DNA from: an uncultured Lachnospiraceae bacterium
GTDB taxonomy: Bacteria > Bacillota > Clostridia > Lachnospirales > Lachnospiraceae
DNA length: 64,000 nucleotides
Direction of reading: 5' to 3'
Assembly: GCA_947245585.1 (NCBI GenBank)
Contig: CAMXPV010000007.1
Location: 38,836 to 102,835, forward strand
How positions within the stretch are numbered: position 1 is the stretch's first letter; each line of letters opens with the position of its first letter. Below are positions 55,116 through 62,847 of this stretch, one piece after another. Both the position numbers and the translations under genes were made by a program. The notes beneath the pieces were generated by a model. That model was not told the DNA's origin and ran no database searches. It was given only the letters and a program-made list of their open reading frames with translations.

Positions 55116-55670
55116 TCAGCGGTAAGTAATCCCTGCGCCGACATGCGGGATAATCGCGCTGTATGTGGCATCTGCCACAAATACGCCGATGAGCGCTACA
55201 GCCAGACCTACCCTGAGTTTTCCGGGAATTCTCCTGTACACGGCATAAAACAAGGGACTGGCCACCCACACCAACAGCATTCCCCCCACGCCAAAAAGAA
55301 GGCTGCTGAGCAGACATATCCTGCCATGCAGGTTGAAAGCCGCCCCGCTGTAATCCCACCATTTGATTCCCCATTTCCATTCCAGATACCATCCCGTCGC
55401 ATATTCCAATGCCGTACAAAGCAGCATGGACAATACAAAAATCATCGCAGGCCTGTCACGCCACCTGTGGAACAAGATCTCCAACATAACTGCGCCCATC
55501 CCGTAGATCGGGAGCCACGGCCCCGTCAAAAATCCCCTGTTGACATACATTTCATCTTTCCAAAGGTAAAGGAATCCCTCCCACAGCCATCCAAAGACCG
55601 CTGTCAGAAAAAAGAGCCAAACATAGTATATAAAGTCTGTCCTGATCGCTTTTTCCCTCTTCTGGTTCAT
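55116..55670 (-). CDS. CmpB-like putative ABC transporter permease (PF06541 type)
   Basis: 184 aa with about five hydrophobic helices. The family signature is clear: FFLTAVFGWLWEGFLYL, RGFLTGPWLPIYGMGAV, ALEYATGWYLEW and WWDYSGAAFNLHGRICLLSS. Despite the family name no ATPase partner is near and transport has not been shown for these proteins. GAAAGGAAAG precedes ATG 55670. It is divergent from the plus-strand gene at 55888. Confidence 0.88.
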   Translation of the reverse strand: MNQKREKAIRTDFIYYVWLFFLTAVFGWLWEGFLYLWKDEMYVNRGFLTGPWLPIYGMGAVMLEILFHRWRDRPAMIFVLSMLLCTALEYATGWYLEWKWGIKWWDYSGAAFNLHGRICLLSSLLFGVGGMLLVWVASPLFYAVYRRIPGKLRVGLAVALIGVFVADATYSAIIPHVGAGITYR

Positions 55671-55774
55671 AGCTTTCCTTTCGGTTTTCCGCTTTACCGG
55701 ATTAGTATACAGTCTTTCTTTTTTTCTATTCTATTTTCTTCTCCATAAATAGGATTATTTTCCTATTTCCCTCT

Positions 55775-55801
55775 TAAGAAAATGCTTCCACCGGGCGATA
55801 T
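55775..55801 (+). promoter_or_regulatory. Sigma-28-like promoter for the DUF6033-like gene
   Basis: TAAG at 55775-55778, 15 bp, GGCGATAT at 55794-55801 (7/8 to GCCGATAT), 86 bp ahead of the ATG. Second such promoter within 1.7 kb. Confidence 0.55.
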
Positions 55802-55887
55802 ATATGACAAGAGAAGGTTTTTGCAGATCTTCTGACGGGTAAACGGATTTACAAAATGAATAAAGAAAGCTAAGGAGGGCTAAAATC

Positions 55888-56622
55888 ATGAACAATATGA
55901 ACGGCATCGGCAGTTATAATGCAATGCAGAAGAACCTTTACTCCGCTTCCGCGCAGAGCAGGAAAACCGCCAAAGCTGACGACAAAAAAACCGACAGCAC
56001 GAAAAAGACAGACAACAGTTCCGTACAGTTGAGCGACAAAGCAAAGGCTCTTTTGCAGGAATTGAAGAAAACCTACAACAATGCAGACTTCTATGTCGCT
56101 GAGTACGAGACCGACGAGGAGGCCGCTGAATACCTCTCCAAGGGTTCCAAGGACTACAGCGTGCTGATCGATCCCGAAGAGTTGGAGCGGATGGCCAACG
56201 ATGACGAGGTGAAGAAGCAGAACCTCTCCCTGTTGGACGAATCCCTTAACAAGCTCGGAGAAATGAAGGAAGAGTTAAAGGAGACCGGCCGCGAAGACGA
56301 AGTGGTAACGCTTGGCGTAAACATCGGCAAAGACGGACAGGTGTCCTACTTTGCGGAACTTGAAAAATCCGGCGAGCGCACCAAAGAATTCGTGGACAAA
56401 ATCCGCGAGGACAAAAAGGAAGCTGCCAAGGAAGCGGAAGCTGAGAAGGCTGACAAGAACCCAAATCAGGGCAAGTATAATTACGAGCACAGCAAACGCG
56501 CTACTGTCACGGCAAACAGCGTGGAGGATCTGCTTGAGCAGATCAAAAACTTTAACTGGGACAACGTGAAGGAAGAGACCACCATTCCGATGCCCGGTAG
56601 AAACTTCGACTTTACAATCTAA
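55888..56622 (+). CDS. DUF6033-like hydrophilic protein, probable flagellar regulon member
   Basis: 244 aa, highly charged, no signal peptide or membrane segment. The Ser/Lys/Asp-rich N-terminus is followed by VQLSDKAKALLQELKKTY, reminiscent of flagellum-associated FlgM-like sequences. A block with YSVLIDPEELERMANDDEVK follows and the end is PMPGRNFDFTI. AAGGAGGGC precedes the ATG. The DUF6033 name is from memory. The sigma-28-like promoter and known co-occurrence with motile Lachnospiraceae suggest, but do not prove, a flagellar role. Confidence 0.7.
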   Translation: MNNMNGIGSYNAMQKNLYSASAQSRKTAKADDKKTDSTKKTDNSSVQLSDKAKALLQELKKTYNNADFYVAEYETDEEAAEYLSKGSKDYSVLIDPEELERMANDDEVKKQNLSLLDESLNKLGEMKEELKETGREDEVVTLGVNIGKDGQVSYFAELEKSGERTKEFVDKIREDKKEAAKEAEAEKADKNPNQGKYNYEHSKRATVTANSVEDLLEQIKNFNWDNVKEETTIPMPGRNFDFTI

Positions 56623-56629
56623 AAAGGAT

Positions 56630-56664
56630 CGCTCTCTGCGATGAATCGCGGAGGGCGGTTTTTT
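56630..56664 (+). terminator. Intrinsic terminator after the DUF6033-like gene
   Basis: CGCTCTCTGCGA, TGAA loop, TCGCGGAGGGCG, then GTTTTTT. The same 28-base hairpin occurs unchanged at 58273-58300. Confidence 0.85.
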
Positions 56665-56673
56665 ATGTTTGAT

Positions 56674-56724
56674 CTATTCTATTGAATAACCGCCTTTCTC
56701 CAAATGAACATGCGCATCAATCAT
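56674..56724 (-). pseudogene. N-terminal stub of a PHP-domain hydrolase
   Basis: Sixteen codons, MIDAHVHLEKGGYSIE, then TAG. A good AAGGAGG stands ahead of the ATG, and the reading matches the start of PHP-type histidinol-phosphatase-like proteins (metal-binding HxH at residues 5-7). The rest is missing: the DUF6033 terminator lies 10 bases beyond. It would have been the third gene of the DeoR-kinase operon. Confidence 0.65.
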
Positions 56725-56775
56725 GCAGAATTTCCTCCTTCCATGCCTTAATCTGTGAAAATAATTCTCCCATCT

Positions 56776-57333
56776 TCATTTTTGAAAATCTGTTGTATCG
56801 ACCTTAATCTGTCTGCCATCAACGCAAAAGACATCAAATCCTCTTTTCTCTATTCCATGAACAAAATTTTCATAAGAAATTGTTTTTATTTCCAGAGCTT
56901 TCAGATGATTCTCTTTCTTTTCCGGATAACAGTCATTCACAACATGCCCCCTGTGCCTGTCGGGACTGCTTTCCCGTTCCAAAAAGCGCCTGTAAATCAC
57001 GTTATAATCTCCTGTTAAGGTAATGGTCAAGGCCGGGTATTGATATTTTTCTATCAGATTTTTGATTCCATCTTCTGACGAATATTCAAAATTATTCTCT
57101 AAGATAAAAGGTTGTCCTGCTTTCATAAGCCGGCCTGCGGTATCATACATAATTTCCATACTGGCAACTCCAAGATTCACTTTTTCTGCTCTTGACTGAA
57201 AACCAACATTATCAAACAGCAATTCCTTTATGGCATCTTTTGAAATAACGGGCAGTTTCAGCCTTTCTGACAAGGCTTCTGCCATAGTGCTTTTTCCTGC
57301 TGCCGGAATACCTGTCACTAAAATACAATACAT
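56776..57333 (-). CDS. P-loop kinase-like ATPase
   Basis: 185 aa. Walker A GIPAAGKST at residues 8-16; the later segment RFLERESSPDRHRGH contains the Arg-rich lid of AAA_33-type small-molecule kinases. The ATG at 57333 has AAGGAGG seven bases upstream; an ATG two codons earlier overlaps the DeoR stop as ATGA. Co-transcribed with the DeoR regulator and, before its loss, a PHP hydrolase, so it probably phosphorylates a sugar or nucleoside-like metabolite. Confidence 0.8.
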   Translation of the reverse strand: MYCILVTGIPAAGKSTMAEALSERLKLPVISKDAIKELLFDNVGFQSRAEKVNLGVASMEIMYDTAGRLMKAGQPFILENNFEYSSEDGIKNLIEKYQYPALTITLTGDYNVIYRRFLERESSPDRHRGHVVNDCYPEKKENHLKALEIKTISYENFVHGIEKRGFDVFCVDGRQIKVDTTDFQK

Positions 57334-57335
57334 TT

Positions 57336-58118
57336 TCATGCCTCCTTCAAATGAACGGTTTCTATTGCAACCCCAAGATCCCTTACCTGTAGCAGAAAGT
57401 CCTCAGATACATTACTATCCGTAATCAGCAAATCATAATCTTTTACCTGGCATACAGAGTGAATGGAGTTTTTCCCTATCTTCTTAGACGGGTATAACCC
57501 GATATTCATTCCGCTGTTTTTCATAACAGCTTTGCCAAATTCCACACCGGCAGGATCATGAATGGAGGCTCCAAAATCCAAAGACAATGCCGCATGTGAT
57601 AAAAACGCTTTATCCATGCGGATATTTTTTACCATTTGAATGGTATAAAAATCGTGGCAATGACCGCGATGGGACATTTCACCGCCCAGAAATATAACGG
57701 ATAGATTCATTTTTTTCCGCAATGCCTCTGCAATGGTAACGGAATTTGTCAATACTGTAATGATTATATCTTCCGGCAGATTTACAGCCATATAATATCC
57801 AACTAAAGATGTGGTAATGTAAATGACATCCTTGTCCTGAATATATTCGATTGCTTTTTGGGCAACTGCCAGATAATCAGTCCGAACTTCTTTTATATCG
57901 ATGGGATTATATGTCGGCGCGGGATAGATTTCTCTTGGATTCACTGCAATGGCACCACCATGTGTTCTCTGCAGCAATCCTTTACTTTCTAACAGCCTCA
58001 AGTCCCGCCTTGCACAATCCGCTGAAACCTGATAACATTCCTGAATTTCTGACACCAGAATCCGTCCCGTTTCATTTACCTTGCGAATAATATCCTTCTG
58101 CCGTTCTTCCATAAACAT
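57336..58118 (-). CDS. DeoR/GlpR-family transcriptional regulator
   Basis: 260 aa. The HTH segment is RQKDIIRKVNETGRILVSEIQECYQVSADCARRDLRLLESKGLLQRTHGG (residues 6-55), and the C-terminal DeoRC sugar-phosphate sensor follows (DVIYITTSLVGYYMAVNL, VLTNSVTIAEAL, FLGGEMSHRGHCHDF). It is the first gene of the operon. The promoter region contains regularly spaced TRTTTAT repeats (58138-58208) as probable operators. The effector is unknown. Confidence 0.92.
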   Translation of the reverse strand: MFMEERQKDIIRKVNETGRILVSEIQECYQVSADCARRDLRLLESKGLLQRTHGGAIAVNPREIYPAPTYNPIDIKEVRTDYLAVAQKAIEYIQDKDVIYITTSLVGYYMAVNLPEDIIITVLTNSVTIAEALRKKMNLSVIFLGGEMSHRGHCHDFYTIQMVKNIRMDKAFLSHAALSLDFGASIHDPAGVEFGKAVMKNSGMNIGLYPSKKIGKNSIHSVCQVKDYDLLITDSNVSEDFLLQVRDLGVAIETVHLKEA

Positions 58119-58137
58119 AATACATACCCCACATTCG

Positions 58138-58208
58138 TGTTTATAATTTTATATGCCTATTTATGTTTTATTATACTTGTTTATTCCTGAATGTGCAAGC
58201 TTATTTAT
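58138..58208 (-). promoter_or_regulatory. Direct-repeat operator array upstream of the DeoR gene
   Basis: TGTTTAT (58138), TATTTAT (58158), TGTTTAT (58178) and TATTTAT (58202): the first three are exactly 20 bp apart. Multiple direct repeats of this kind are typical DeoR-family binding sites. They span the 80-bp gap in front of the gene. Confidence 0.5.
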
Positions 58209-58272
58209 GAACGGAAATTGCGTGGGAAAATTGAAAGAATAACACTTTGATGTAGAATTGGGCATAAAAAAC

Positions 58273-58307
58273 CGCTCTCTGCGATGAATCGCGGAGGGCG
58301 TTTTTTT
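58273..58307. terminator. Bidirectional terminator, copy of the 56.63-kb hairpin
   Basis: The 28-base stem-loop is identical to that at 56630-56657. It is followed by TTTTTTT on the plus strand and GGTTTTTTATG on the minus strand, where it ends the gene at 58321-58794. Confidence 0.75.
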
Positions 58308-58320
58308 ACGCTGTTCGATC

Positions 58321-58794
58321 TTACGACAAACGCGCATACAATTCTCTAAATTCTTTTTCCGAAAGGTTTAACTGCGTTTCATTAAAATAAGGAACGCCAT
58401 CACGGATTCCAAATTCAAGGGAGACAGGCCCGTCTAGGTAGTAGGCTTTATGTGTGTAATCAACCGGTTCGGCCTGCCGGACATAATCGATTAATGCCAT
58501 TGCCGCCTTTCTGGATGTTTCGTCCGACATACCGCCAACTGCAAGACCTGAGCCTGCGCAATAAATGTCCAGGTAAACTTCTTTTCCTTCTTCCGATTTC
58601 GCTAAAATACAATATGAAAAAAGATTCTCCATATTTTCTGTCTCATAGATTGGCTGACCAAATAACGCTTTGATTTTACCGCACATAAGAGAAAACTGGT
58701 TTTCATAATCTGCAAAGTCTTCAATAAAGTTATATAGTTTACTGCTGCCTGTTAATTTTTCCATGTCTTTCACGGATTGAAATGTGTATGGCAT
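58321..58794 (-). CDS. Hypothetical protein of 157 aa
   Basis: Not recognised. Soluble, acidic, no signal peptide. Notable phrases are GKIKALFGQPIYETENMENLFSYC, VYLDIYCAGSGLAVGG and YLDGPVSLEFGIRDGVPYFNE. The composition is that of a mixed alpha/beta cytoplasmic protein, possibly of the immunity/SMI-like kind, but no motif proves this. GAGGAGGATAAA precedes the ATG and a terminator follows the stop. It stands alone between the DeoR operon and the MazG-like gene. Confidence 0.7.
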   Translation of the reverse strand: MPYTFQSVKDMEKLTGSSKLYNFIEDFADYENQFSLMCGKIKALFGQPIYETENMENLFSYCILAKSEEGKEVYLDIYCAGSGLAVGGMSDETSRKAAMALIDYVRQAEPVDYTHKAYYLDGPVSLEFGIRDGVPYFNETQLNLSEKEFRELYARLS

Positions 58795-58838
58795 TTTATC
58801 CTCCTCTGTTTTCGTTTATCTCCCCAATAAATCGGAAT

Positions 58839-59156
58839 TTATCTACCTTCTTCAAATTTAATCTTTGATGGATATCTGGCTTCGTTCATTTCGGATTTAA
58901 CTTTAATCACCTGCTCAATATCAATGTCATATATATTTGCAATGGCTAAAGCATAATAAATGATATCCCATAATTCTTCATCTACTGTACCCTTAATTTC
59001 ATTACTATTTTGTGCTTTTAGACCTTTTCTCATAGCACGAGAAAGTTCTCCCACTTCTTCAGACAATTTAAGGAAATAATCCTTCAGCAGTTCTGGTTGA
59101 TAGTCCTTTTCCTTAATATAGGTCTGTAAATATTTTATCGTTGTTTTTCCATCCAT
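58839..59156 (-). CDS. MazG-like nucleotide pyrophosphohydrolase
   Basis: 105 aa, single-domain all-alpha NTP-PPase. The metal-binding pattern E-E-x-x-E is in LKLSEEVGELSRAM, and the second half-site is TVDEELWDIIYYALAIAN. Such small MazG proteins sanitise noncanonical nucleotides or limit (p)ppGpp. AGAGGTAAAAC precedes the ATG; the leader contains a copy of the repeat described at 59173. Confidence 0.85.
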   Translation of the reverse strand: MDGKTTIKYLQTYIKEKDYQPELLKDYFLKLSEEVGELSRAMRKGLKAQNSNEIKGTVDEELWDIIYYALAIANIYDIDIEQVIKVKSEMNEARYPSKIKFEEGR

Positions 59157-59172
59157 ACAGTTTTACCTCTGT

Positions 59173-59242
59173 CAAATCCCGATTGTGTTATGTCTTCCCA
59201 TAAAGCGTTACGAACCCTAATAAGGGAAAAAAGATGAAAACA
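59173..59242 (-). repeat. Leader repeat, copy A
   Basis: Contains CAAATCCCGATTGTG, AACCCTAATAAGGG and AAAAAGATGAAAACA. Diverged copies of the same blocks occur at 59486-59651 and 62530-62571, each upstream of a minus-strand gene or gene remnant. The rest of 59157-59325 has no coding sequence I can support. Confidence 0.5.
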
Positions 59243-59325
59243 GTTTCCTTACAATAGCTATCATAATCTGCCTCCAGACACCGCTGCTTCGTTCTACTTA
59301 GCGCTCCGGCCAACCTGAAATTATT

Positions 59326-59469
59326 TTATTTACGTTCCATAAATCCTATGATTGAAAAAATCAATCCTGCAATTCCAATTCCAATAGAGAACATTTCCAT
59401 TCCTGATGAAGAAAGAGAAACTACGATAGCAAAGAGTAATATCGCAATACCTAATCCCATTTTTTTCAT
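59326..59469 (-). CDS. Small membrane protein, 47 aa
   Basis: Too short for most callers. AAAGGAG stands eight bases ahead of ATG 59469. Two hydrophobic helices (GLGIAILLFAIVVSLSSSG and FSIGIGIAGLIFSIIGF) are linked by a short loop and end with MERK. Similar two-helix proteins of unknown function are common in Firmicutes. It stands alone, with copy B of the leader repeat directly upstream. Confidence 0.65.
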   Translation of the reverse strand: MKKMGLGIAILLFAIVVSLSSSGMEMFSIGIGIAGLIFSIIGFMERK

Positions 59470-59485
59470 TAAAAATACTCCTTTG

Positions 59486-59651
59486 CAAATCCTGATTGTG
59501 ATTTAATGATTTTCAAGGAAAACATTAGCTGCCATATTTTGTTATTAAAATATCCGCCCCCTGAAAACACTAAGTTTATAGCAAGTACGCTTTCTCTTAA
59601 AGTTTCCCATGTGTTATACCTTCCGCAAGGCATTATTAACCCTGATAAGGG
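59486..59651 (-). repeat. Leader repeat, copy B (split by about 105 bp)
   Basis: CAAATCCTGATTGTG (59486-59500) and AACCCTGATAAGGG (59638-59651) correspond to blocks of copy A, with extra sequence between them. Short frames read through it but look like repeat-derived noise. Confidence 0.45.
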
Positions 59652-59673
59652 CAAAAATACGGGAAACAATTTT

Positions 59674-59862
59674 TCATTTCAATACTTGTAATAATTCATA
59701 CAAATTATCAATACTTTCTTTATTCTTCTCTGTATGTTGTACCCAAATAAATTTACAGTTAGCATTCATTGCCGTTCTTCTGTCTTTTTCTTCATCTCCC
59801 ACGAAAATCAACTCTGTGATGGGAGTAGAAAATTGCTTTAGCATTTTCCAAAGCTGTTCCAA
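59674..59862 (-). pseudogene. C-terminal fragment of a HAD-family hydrolase
   Basis: About 62 codons carrying only the last HAD motif: ELIFVGDEEKDRRTAMNANC (motif IV, with the two acidic residues) and the following strand FIWVQ. Motifs I-III are absent. The upstream boundary coincides with a long hairpin at 59848-59892, as if the front of the gene had been removed there. Confidence 0.6.
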
Positions 59863-59892
59863 AGCTGAAATAGAGCTTTAGAACAGCTTTGG
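59848..59892. repeat. Near-perfect 19-bp inverted repeat
   Basis: CCAAAGCTGTTCcAAAGCT, 7-base loop, AGCTTTaGAACAGCTTTGG: 18 of 19 pairs match. It lies between the AlbA_2 gene stop (59900) and the HAD fragment. There is no T-run at either side, so it is not a classical terminator. Confidence 0.7.
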
Positions 59893-59899
59893 AGAAATG

Positions 59900-61231
59900 C
59901 TACTTTTTGATTTCCCAATATCCAAATCTTTTTCCGCCTTTACGTTCTATTTTTCCCTCATTCACCAATTCTTTCACATTTTTTTGTATGTGTGTCCTTG
60001 TTTCGTTGAAAGCCTCCTGCAACTCCTTTTGCGTTGCTGTTGGTTGATTTTGTAAATATTCCACTATTTTATTTTTTAAAGCTGTATCTTCAGCTTTAGA
60101 ATCCAGCTTTGAAAATTGTTTATCAGATATTGAAACAGCAGCTAACTTTATCATAATATCCTCTGAATGTACCACGTACTCCGGCTGCAAAGTGCCGTAT
60201 TCGTTACACACTTCAAAGATTTTTTGAATCCCTCGTCCCCAGCTTTCAATATAGCCTGCCCTAAAAAACGCTCTCGCAATTTTGGGATTATATGGTCGGG
60301 ATTGATGCCTTTGTAACAGGGACTCCATCGTCCAATCAGATGGGAATACGCATTCATTACTAATATACATTGCATCATCTTCAATACGGACTTGTATCGG
60401 TATTCCGGCACTCCAACGGGAATGCACAAGTGCATTATAAAGTGCTTCCCGCACTGCGTCTTTTGGAAAAGGATATGTTTCTACTCTGGTTAAATTGTCA
60501 TAAGTAACAGGCGCCTTTAAATATTTTAAATAAATCAATTCAATGACCCGTTCGGCCTGCATAAACAATGATCCTATCACTTCATCCTGATACTGTAAAT
60601 CAGAACCTTTCCCAAATTTTGCAATTTTTGTATAAGTTCCAAACATCCATTTTTGTGGTGTCCGGTGGAAAAGAAGAACTGCAGCTCTGGTAAGTTTTCC
60701 ATCCTTTAACAGATCCAAACTGTCCAAGAGCTCTGCATTACTCATATTCAAATCATCTTTGGTCATACGTTTGCTTCGGATTGCTTCCCGACGAAAAATA
60801 TCAAAACTTTCTTTATCCAAATCCTCTGCTGTCACTCCTTCAATCACAGTATCTTCCCACCGTATACCGGTTTTTGAGGATATAAATTCCGTTAATGCCA
60901 CACCCCGTAGTAATTGCTTAGTGCTGCCACTCCGAAAATGATACTCTCCCTTATAACTTACTGGATAACTGCTAGGATTTACAATAATTTCAATATAGTC
61001 CAATCCGTTTTTTGAAAGCAAATTCACATCTGCAAGAAATCCCAGATTCGTTTGAATCTTATTTGGTATTTCTTCTAAGAGCTTTTTTCCATTCTGTACA
61101 CCGACAACCTTACCTGTGTCATCTACACCAATATAAATTTTTCCACCCTGTGCATTAGCAAATCCGCATATCCATTTCAAATAATCGTCACGCCACGATT
61201 CTTTCCATTCAATATTTTGGCTTTCTGCCAT
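59900..61231 (-). CDS. AlbA_2-domain ATP-binding/transcription-related protein
   Basis: 443 aa from ATG 61231 (GGAGGGAC upstream; an in-frame TTG at 61237 is also possible). N-terminal AlbA_2/Schlafen-like domain: NIEWKESWRDDYLKWICGFANAQGGKIYIGVDD (residues 6-40). The centre resembles the HATPase-like AAA_4 region (FPKDAVREALYNALVHSRW, SWGRGIQKIF). The C-terminal winged helix is QPTATQKELQEAFNETRTHIQKNVKELVNEGKI. Such genes are frequent in accessory DNA and are often called putative transcriptional regulators. Confidence 0.88.
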   Translation of the reverse strand: MAESQNIEWKESWRDDYLKWICGFANAQGGKIYIGVDDTGKVVGVQNGKKLLEEIPNKIQTNLGFLADVNLLSKNGLDYIEIIVNPSSYPVSYKGEYHFRSGSTKQLLRGVALTEFISSKTGIRWEDTVIEGVTAEDLDKESFDIFRREAIRSKRMTKDDLNMSNAELLDSLDLLKDGKLTRAAVLLFHRTPQKWMFGTYTKIAKFGKGSDLQYQDEVIGSLFMQAERVIELIYLKYLKAPVTYDNLTRVETYPFPKDAVREALYNALVHSRWSAGIPIQVRIEDDAMYISNECVFPSDWTMESLLQRHQSRPYNPKIARAFFRAGYIESWGRGIQKIFEVCNEYGTLQPEYVVHSEDIMIKLAAVSISDKQFSKLDSKAEDTALKNKIVEYLQNQPTATQKELQEAFNETRTHIQKNVKELVNEGKIERKGGKRFGYWEIKK

Positions 61232-61343
61232 AAACAAAGTCCCTCCTGATTATTTCCTTCTGCAATATCTCTTGCTTGCAAAACCACTTCGTTAAAACAA
61301 CATCAATTTCTTTTCCATAAATGTCTTCCTGACCAATTGGAAT

Positions 61344-61802
61344 TTAACGCACTCTCTCGATATTTGTAATATCAAATCCAACTTTTTCATATAGCCTTAC
61401 AGCTTTTTCATTCCATTTAGCAACATGCAGCAAAATAGGCTCATTACTAATTTGGAGAATATGGTTCATTCCCCATAATAAAATTTGTTTTCCATATCCT
61501 TTATTTTGAAATTTCCTATTGACTATTAAATCATCTATTTCACTTCCATAACATGCTACAGAACCAATAATTTCTTCTTCGTTTACAAGCAAAAAAATAT
61601 CCTTACTTTTTTCACCGATTTGTTTATAATCACTCAAAAAATTATATGGCTCAATATCAAGAGATTTTCGCATTTCAAAAAAGCAGGCATTATATATTTT
61701 CATGTATTGTTGAAAATACTTTTGCTCAAAAGGAATACATGAAATACTACTTTTTCCAATATCGTCTTTTACACATTTCATTTCATATACTATTATTTCC
61801 AT
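61344..61802 (-). CDS. GNAT-family N-acetyltransferase
   Basis: 152 aa. The acetyl-CoA-binding motif is IVNRKFQNKGYGKQILLWGM (Q/R-x-x-G-x-G), preceded by EIIGSVACYGSEIDDLIV and followed by HVAKWNEKAVRLYEKVGF, all standard GNAT landmarks. The substrate is unknown. The first codons lie inside the remains of the MBL-fold gene (20-bp overlap), so its own upstream region was probably replaced by that fragment. Confidence 0.9.
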   Translation of the reverse strand: MEIIVYEMKCVKDDIGKSSISCIPFEQKYFQQYMKIYNACFFEMRKSLDIEPYNFLSDYKQIGEKSKDIFLLVNEEEIIGSVACYGSEIDDLIVNRKFQNKGYGKQILLWGMNHILQISNEPILLHVAKWNEKAVRLYEKVGFDITNIERVR

Positions 61803-62104
61803 ACTGTGATCTTCCCCAGTCTTCCTCTAAATGTGTCATAAAAACTTCCCTGATACCACACTGTTTCCGTATGGCATCAATTTCATCTAAAGTAAACAGT
61901 TCTTTGCGCAGTGGGTTATCTTCCTTTAATACAAAACCATCTTTTAATATATCCCCGACAATGGTATTGCCAATAATCAAAACGTCTGCATCCTGTTCTT
62001 GCATAAAGAAATCCTTTCTGCCGCGCTTCTGTACATACACGACAGTTACAACATGCCCTTGGCGTGCTGACACAGCCTCCGGAGCCAAGTATGATTACAT
62101 TCAT
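61783..62104 (-). pseudogene. MBL-fold metallohydrolase remnant (internal deletion and frameshift)
   Basis: ATG 62104 (GAGG upstream) begins MNVIILGSGGCVSTPRACC, continuing NCRVCTEARQKG, the normal start of a PhnP-like MBL hydrolase. After FLYARTG near 62000 the frame shifts by one and continues DADVLIIGNTIVGDI...GIREVFMTHLEEDWG, which belongs to the C-terminal half. The HxHxDH metal-binding middle is missing, so it cannot be active. Confidence 0.7.
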
Positions 62105-62115
62105 GTTATGCTGCC

Positions 62116-62340
62116 TCAATCAACATCCCTTTTTTTCATAGGTGACTTCCTGATAAATGAGAATTTATTCAATTTCTTTTTTAGAAAAAAGAAGCCATCC
62201 ATGCGCTGAACAAGTTCCCATCCATCAGCTCCTAACTCGTTTAACTGCATTTCAAGCTCTTGCGCAATCTTTTCATATTACTTTGTGCCCAAAGCTAAAG
62301 ATGTTGCAATCGTTATAACTTTATATTCATACTTTTTCAT
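62116..62340 (-). pseudogene. DUF4177-like gene with premature stop
   Basis: MKKYEYKVITIATSLALGTK is followed by TAA (62280-62278), then the same frame continues YEKIAQELEMQLNELGADGW, ELVQRMDGFFFLKKKLNK. The whole reads as a DUF4177 protein (small, two-layer alpha/beta) interrupted by one stop after residue 20. GGGGGTATC precedes the ATG. Sequencing error is the alternative. Confidence 0.65.
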
Positions 62341-62368
62341 TTGAAGATACCCCCATTCAAACTTGAAA

Positions 62369-62470
62369 TTAGCTATTTTTCTTAAAGTACTCAATTATCA
62401 TTATAACAATTCCTAAGACTGCCAATACGATAGAAATACCAAACCAAAGCGTAAGGTCTGATTCCGCTAT
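62369..62470 (-). pseudogene. Fragment of a single-helix membrane peptide
   Basis: IAESDLTLWFGISIVLAVLG followed by IVIMIIEYFKKNS and a stop: one clear TM helix with a basic end. The frame is blocked by TAA just upstream and has no start codon. It is directly ahead of the DUF4177-like remnant. Confidence 0.35.
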
Positions 62471-62529
62471 TTATGTTAAGAGTTTTCCCGGAGGAGTTGA
62501 CCATCCATTTATAGTATTTTTCAGCTTAA

Positions 62530-62571
62530 CAAATCCCGATGTACTTTTCGGCAGACAAAAAGATGAAAACA
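62530..62571 (-). repeat. Leader repeat, copy C
   Basis: CAAATCCCGATGT and AAAAAGATGAAAACA match copy A (59173-59242), the second block exactly. The rest of 62471-62700 shows no coding sequence I can support. Confidence 0.4.
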
Positions 62572-62700
62572 AAATCACACAAATACGCAAATTTTTCTTG
62601 TCAAAAATTATAACATGAAATGAACATGACAGGAAGAACTGATTGAAATATTTTCTTAAATTTCTCCGAAAATTCAATTAGCAAAGGAAGGTAACATCAA

Positions 62701-62729
62701 AGGACGCTTGCATATGCAGGTGTCTTTTT
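62701..62729 (+). terminator. Terminator-like hairpin without an upstream plus-strand gene
   Basis: GGACGCTTGCA pairs with TGCAGGTGTCT (including G-T pairs) around a TA centre and is followed by TTTTT. Nothing on the plus strand ends here, so it may be a relic or an attenuator ahead of the nucleotidyltransferase gene. Confidence 0.45.
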
Positions 62730-62761
62730 GCGGTAATCCTGATTATAACCATTCTTACTAC

Positions 62762-62789
62762 TTGTTTATACATAATATTTTTCTATAAT
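62762..62789 (+). promoter_or_regulatory. Possible promoter for the nucleotidyltransferase gene
   Basis: TTGTTT (3/6), 16 bp, TATAAT (6/6), about 60 bp ahead of ATG 62848. Confidence 0.4.
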
Positions 62790-62847
62790 AATAATTGAGC
62801 AAAGAATCAGGATTAGCAACTTTTATTTTGCAACGGAGGAATCTGCA

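Noticed and set aside
59469..59669. Open frames through leader repeat copy B
   Set aside because: They are produced by repeat DNA and no start site fits; the true small gene ends the region at 59469.
62471..62677. Minus-strand 68-codon open frame
   Set aside because: No SD; Phe/Ser-rich composition; it overlaps leader repeat copy C and looks like noise.
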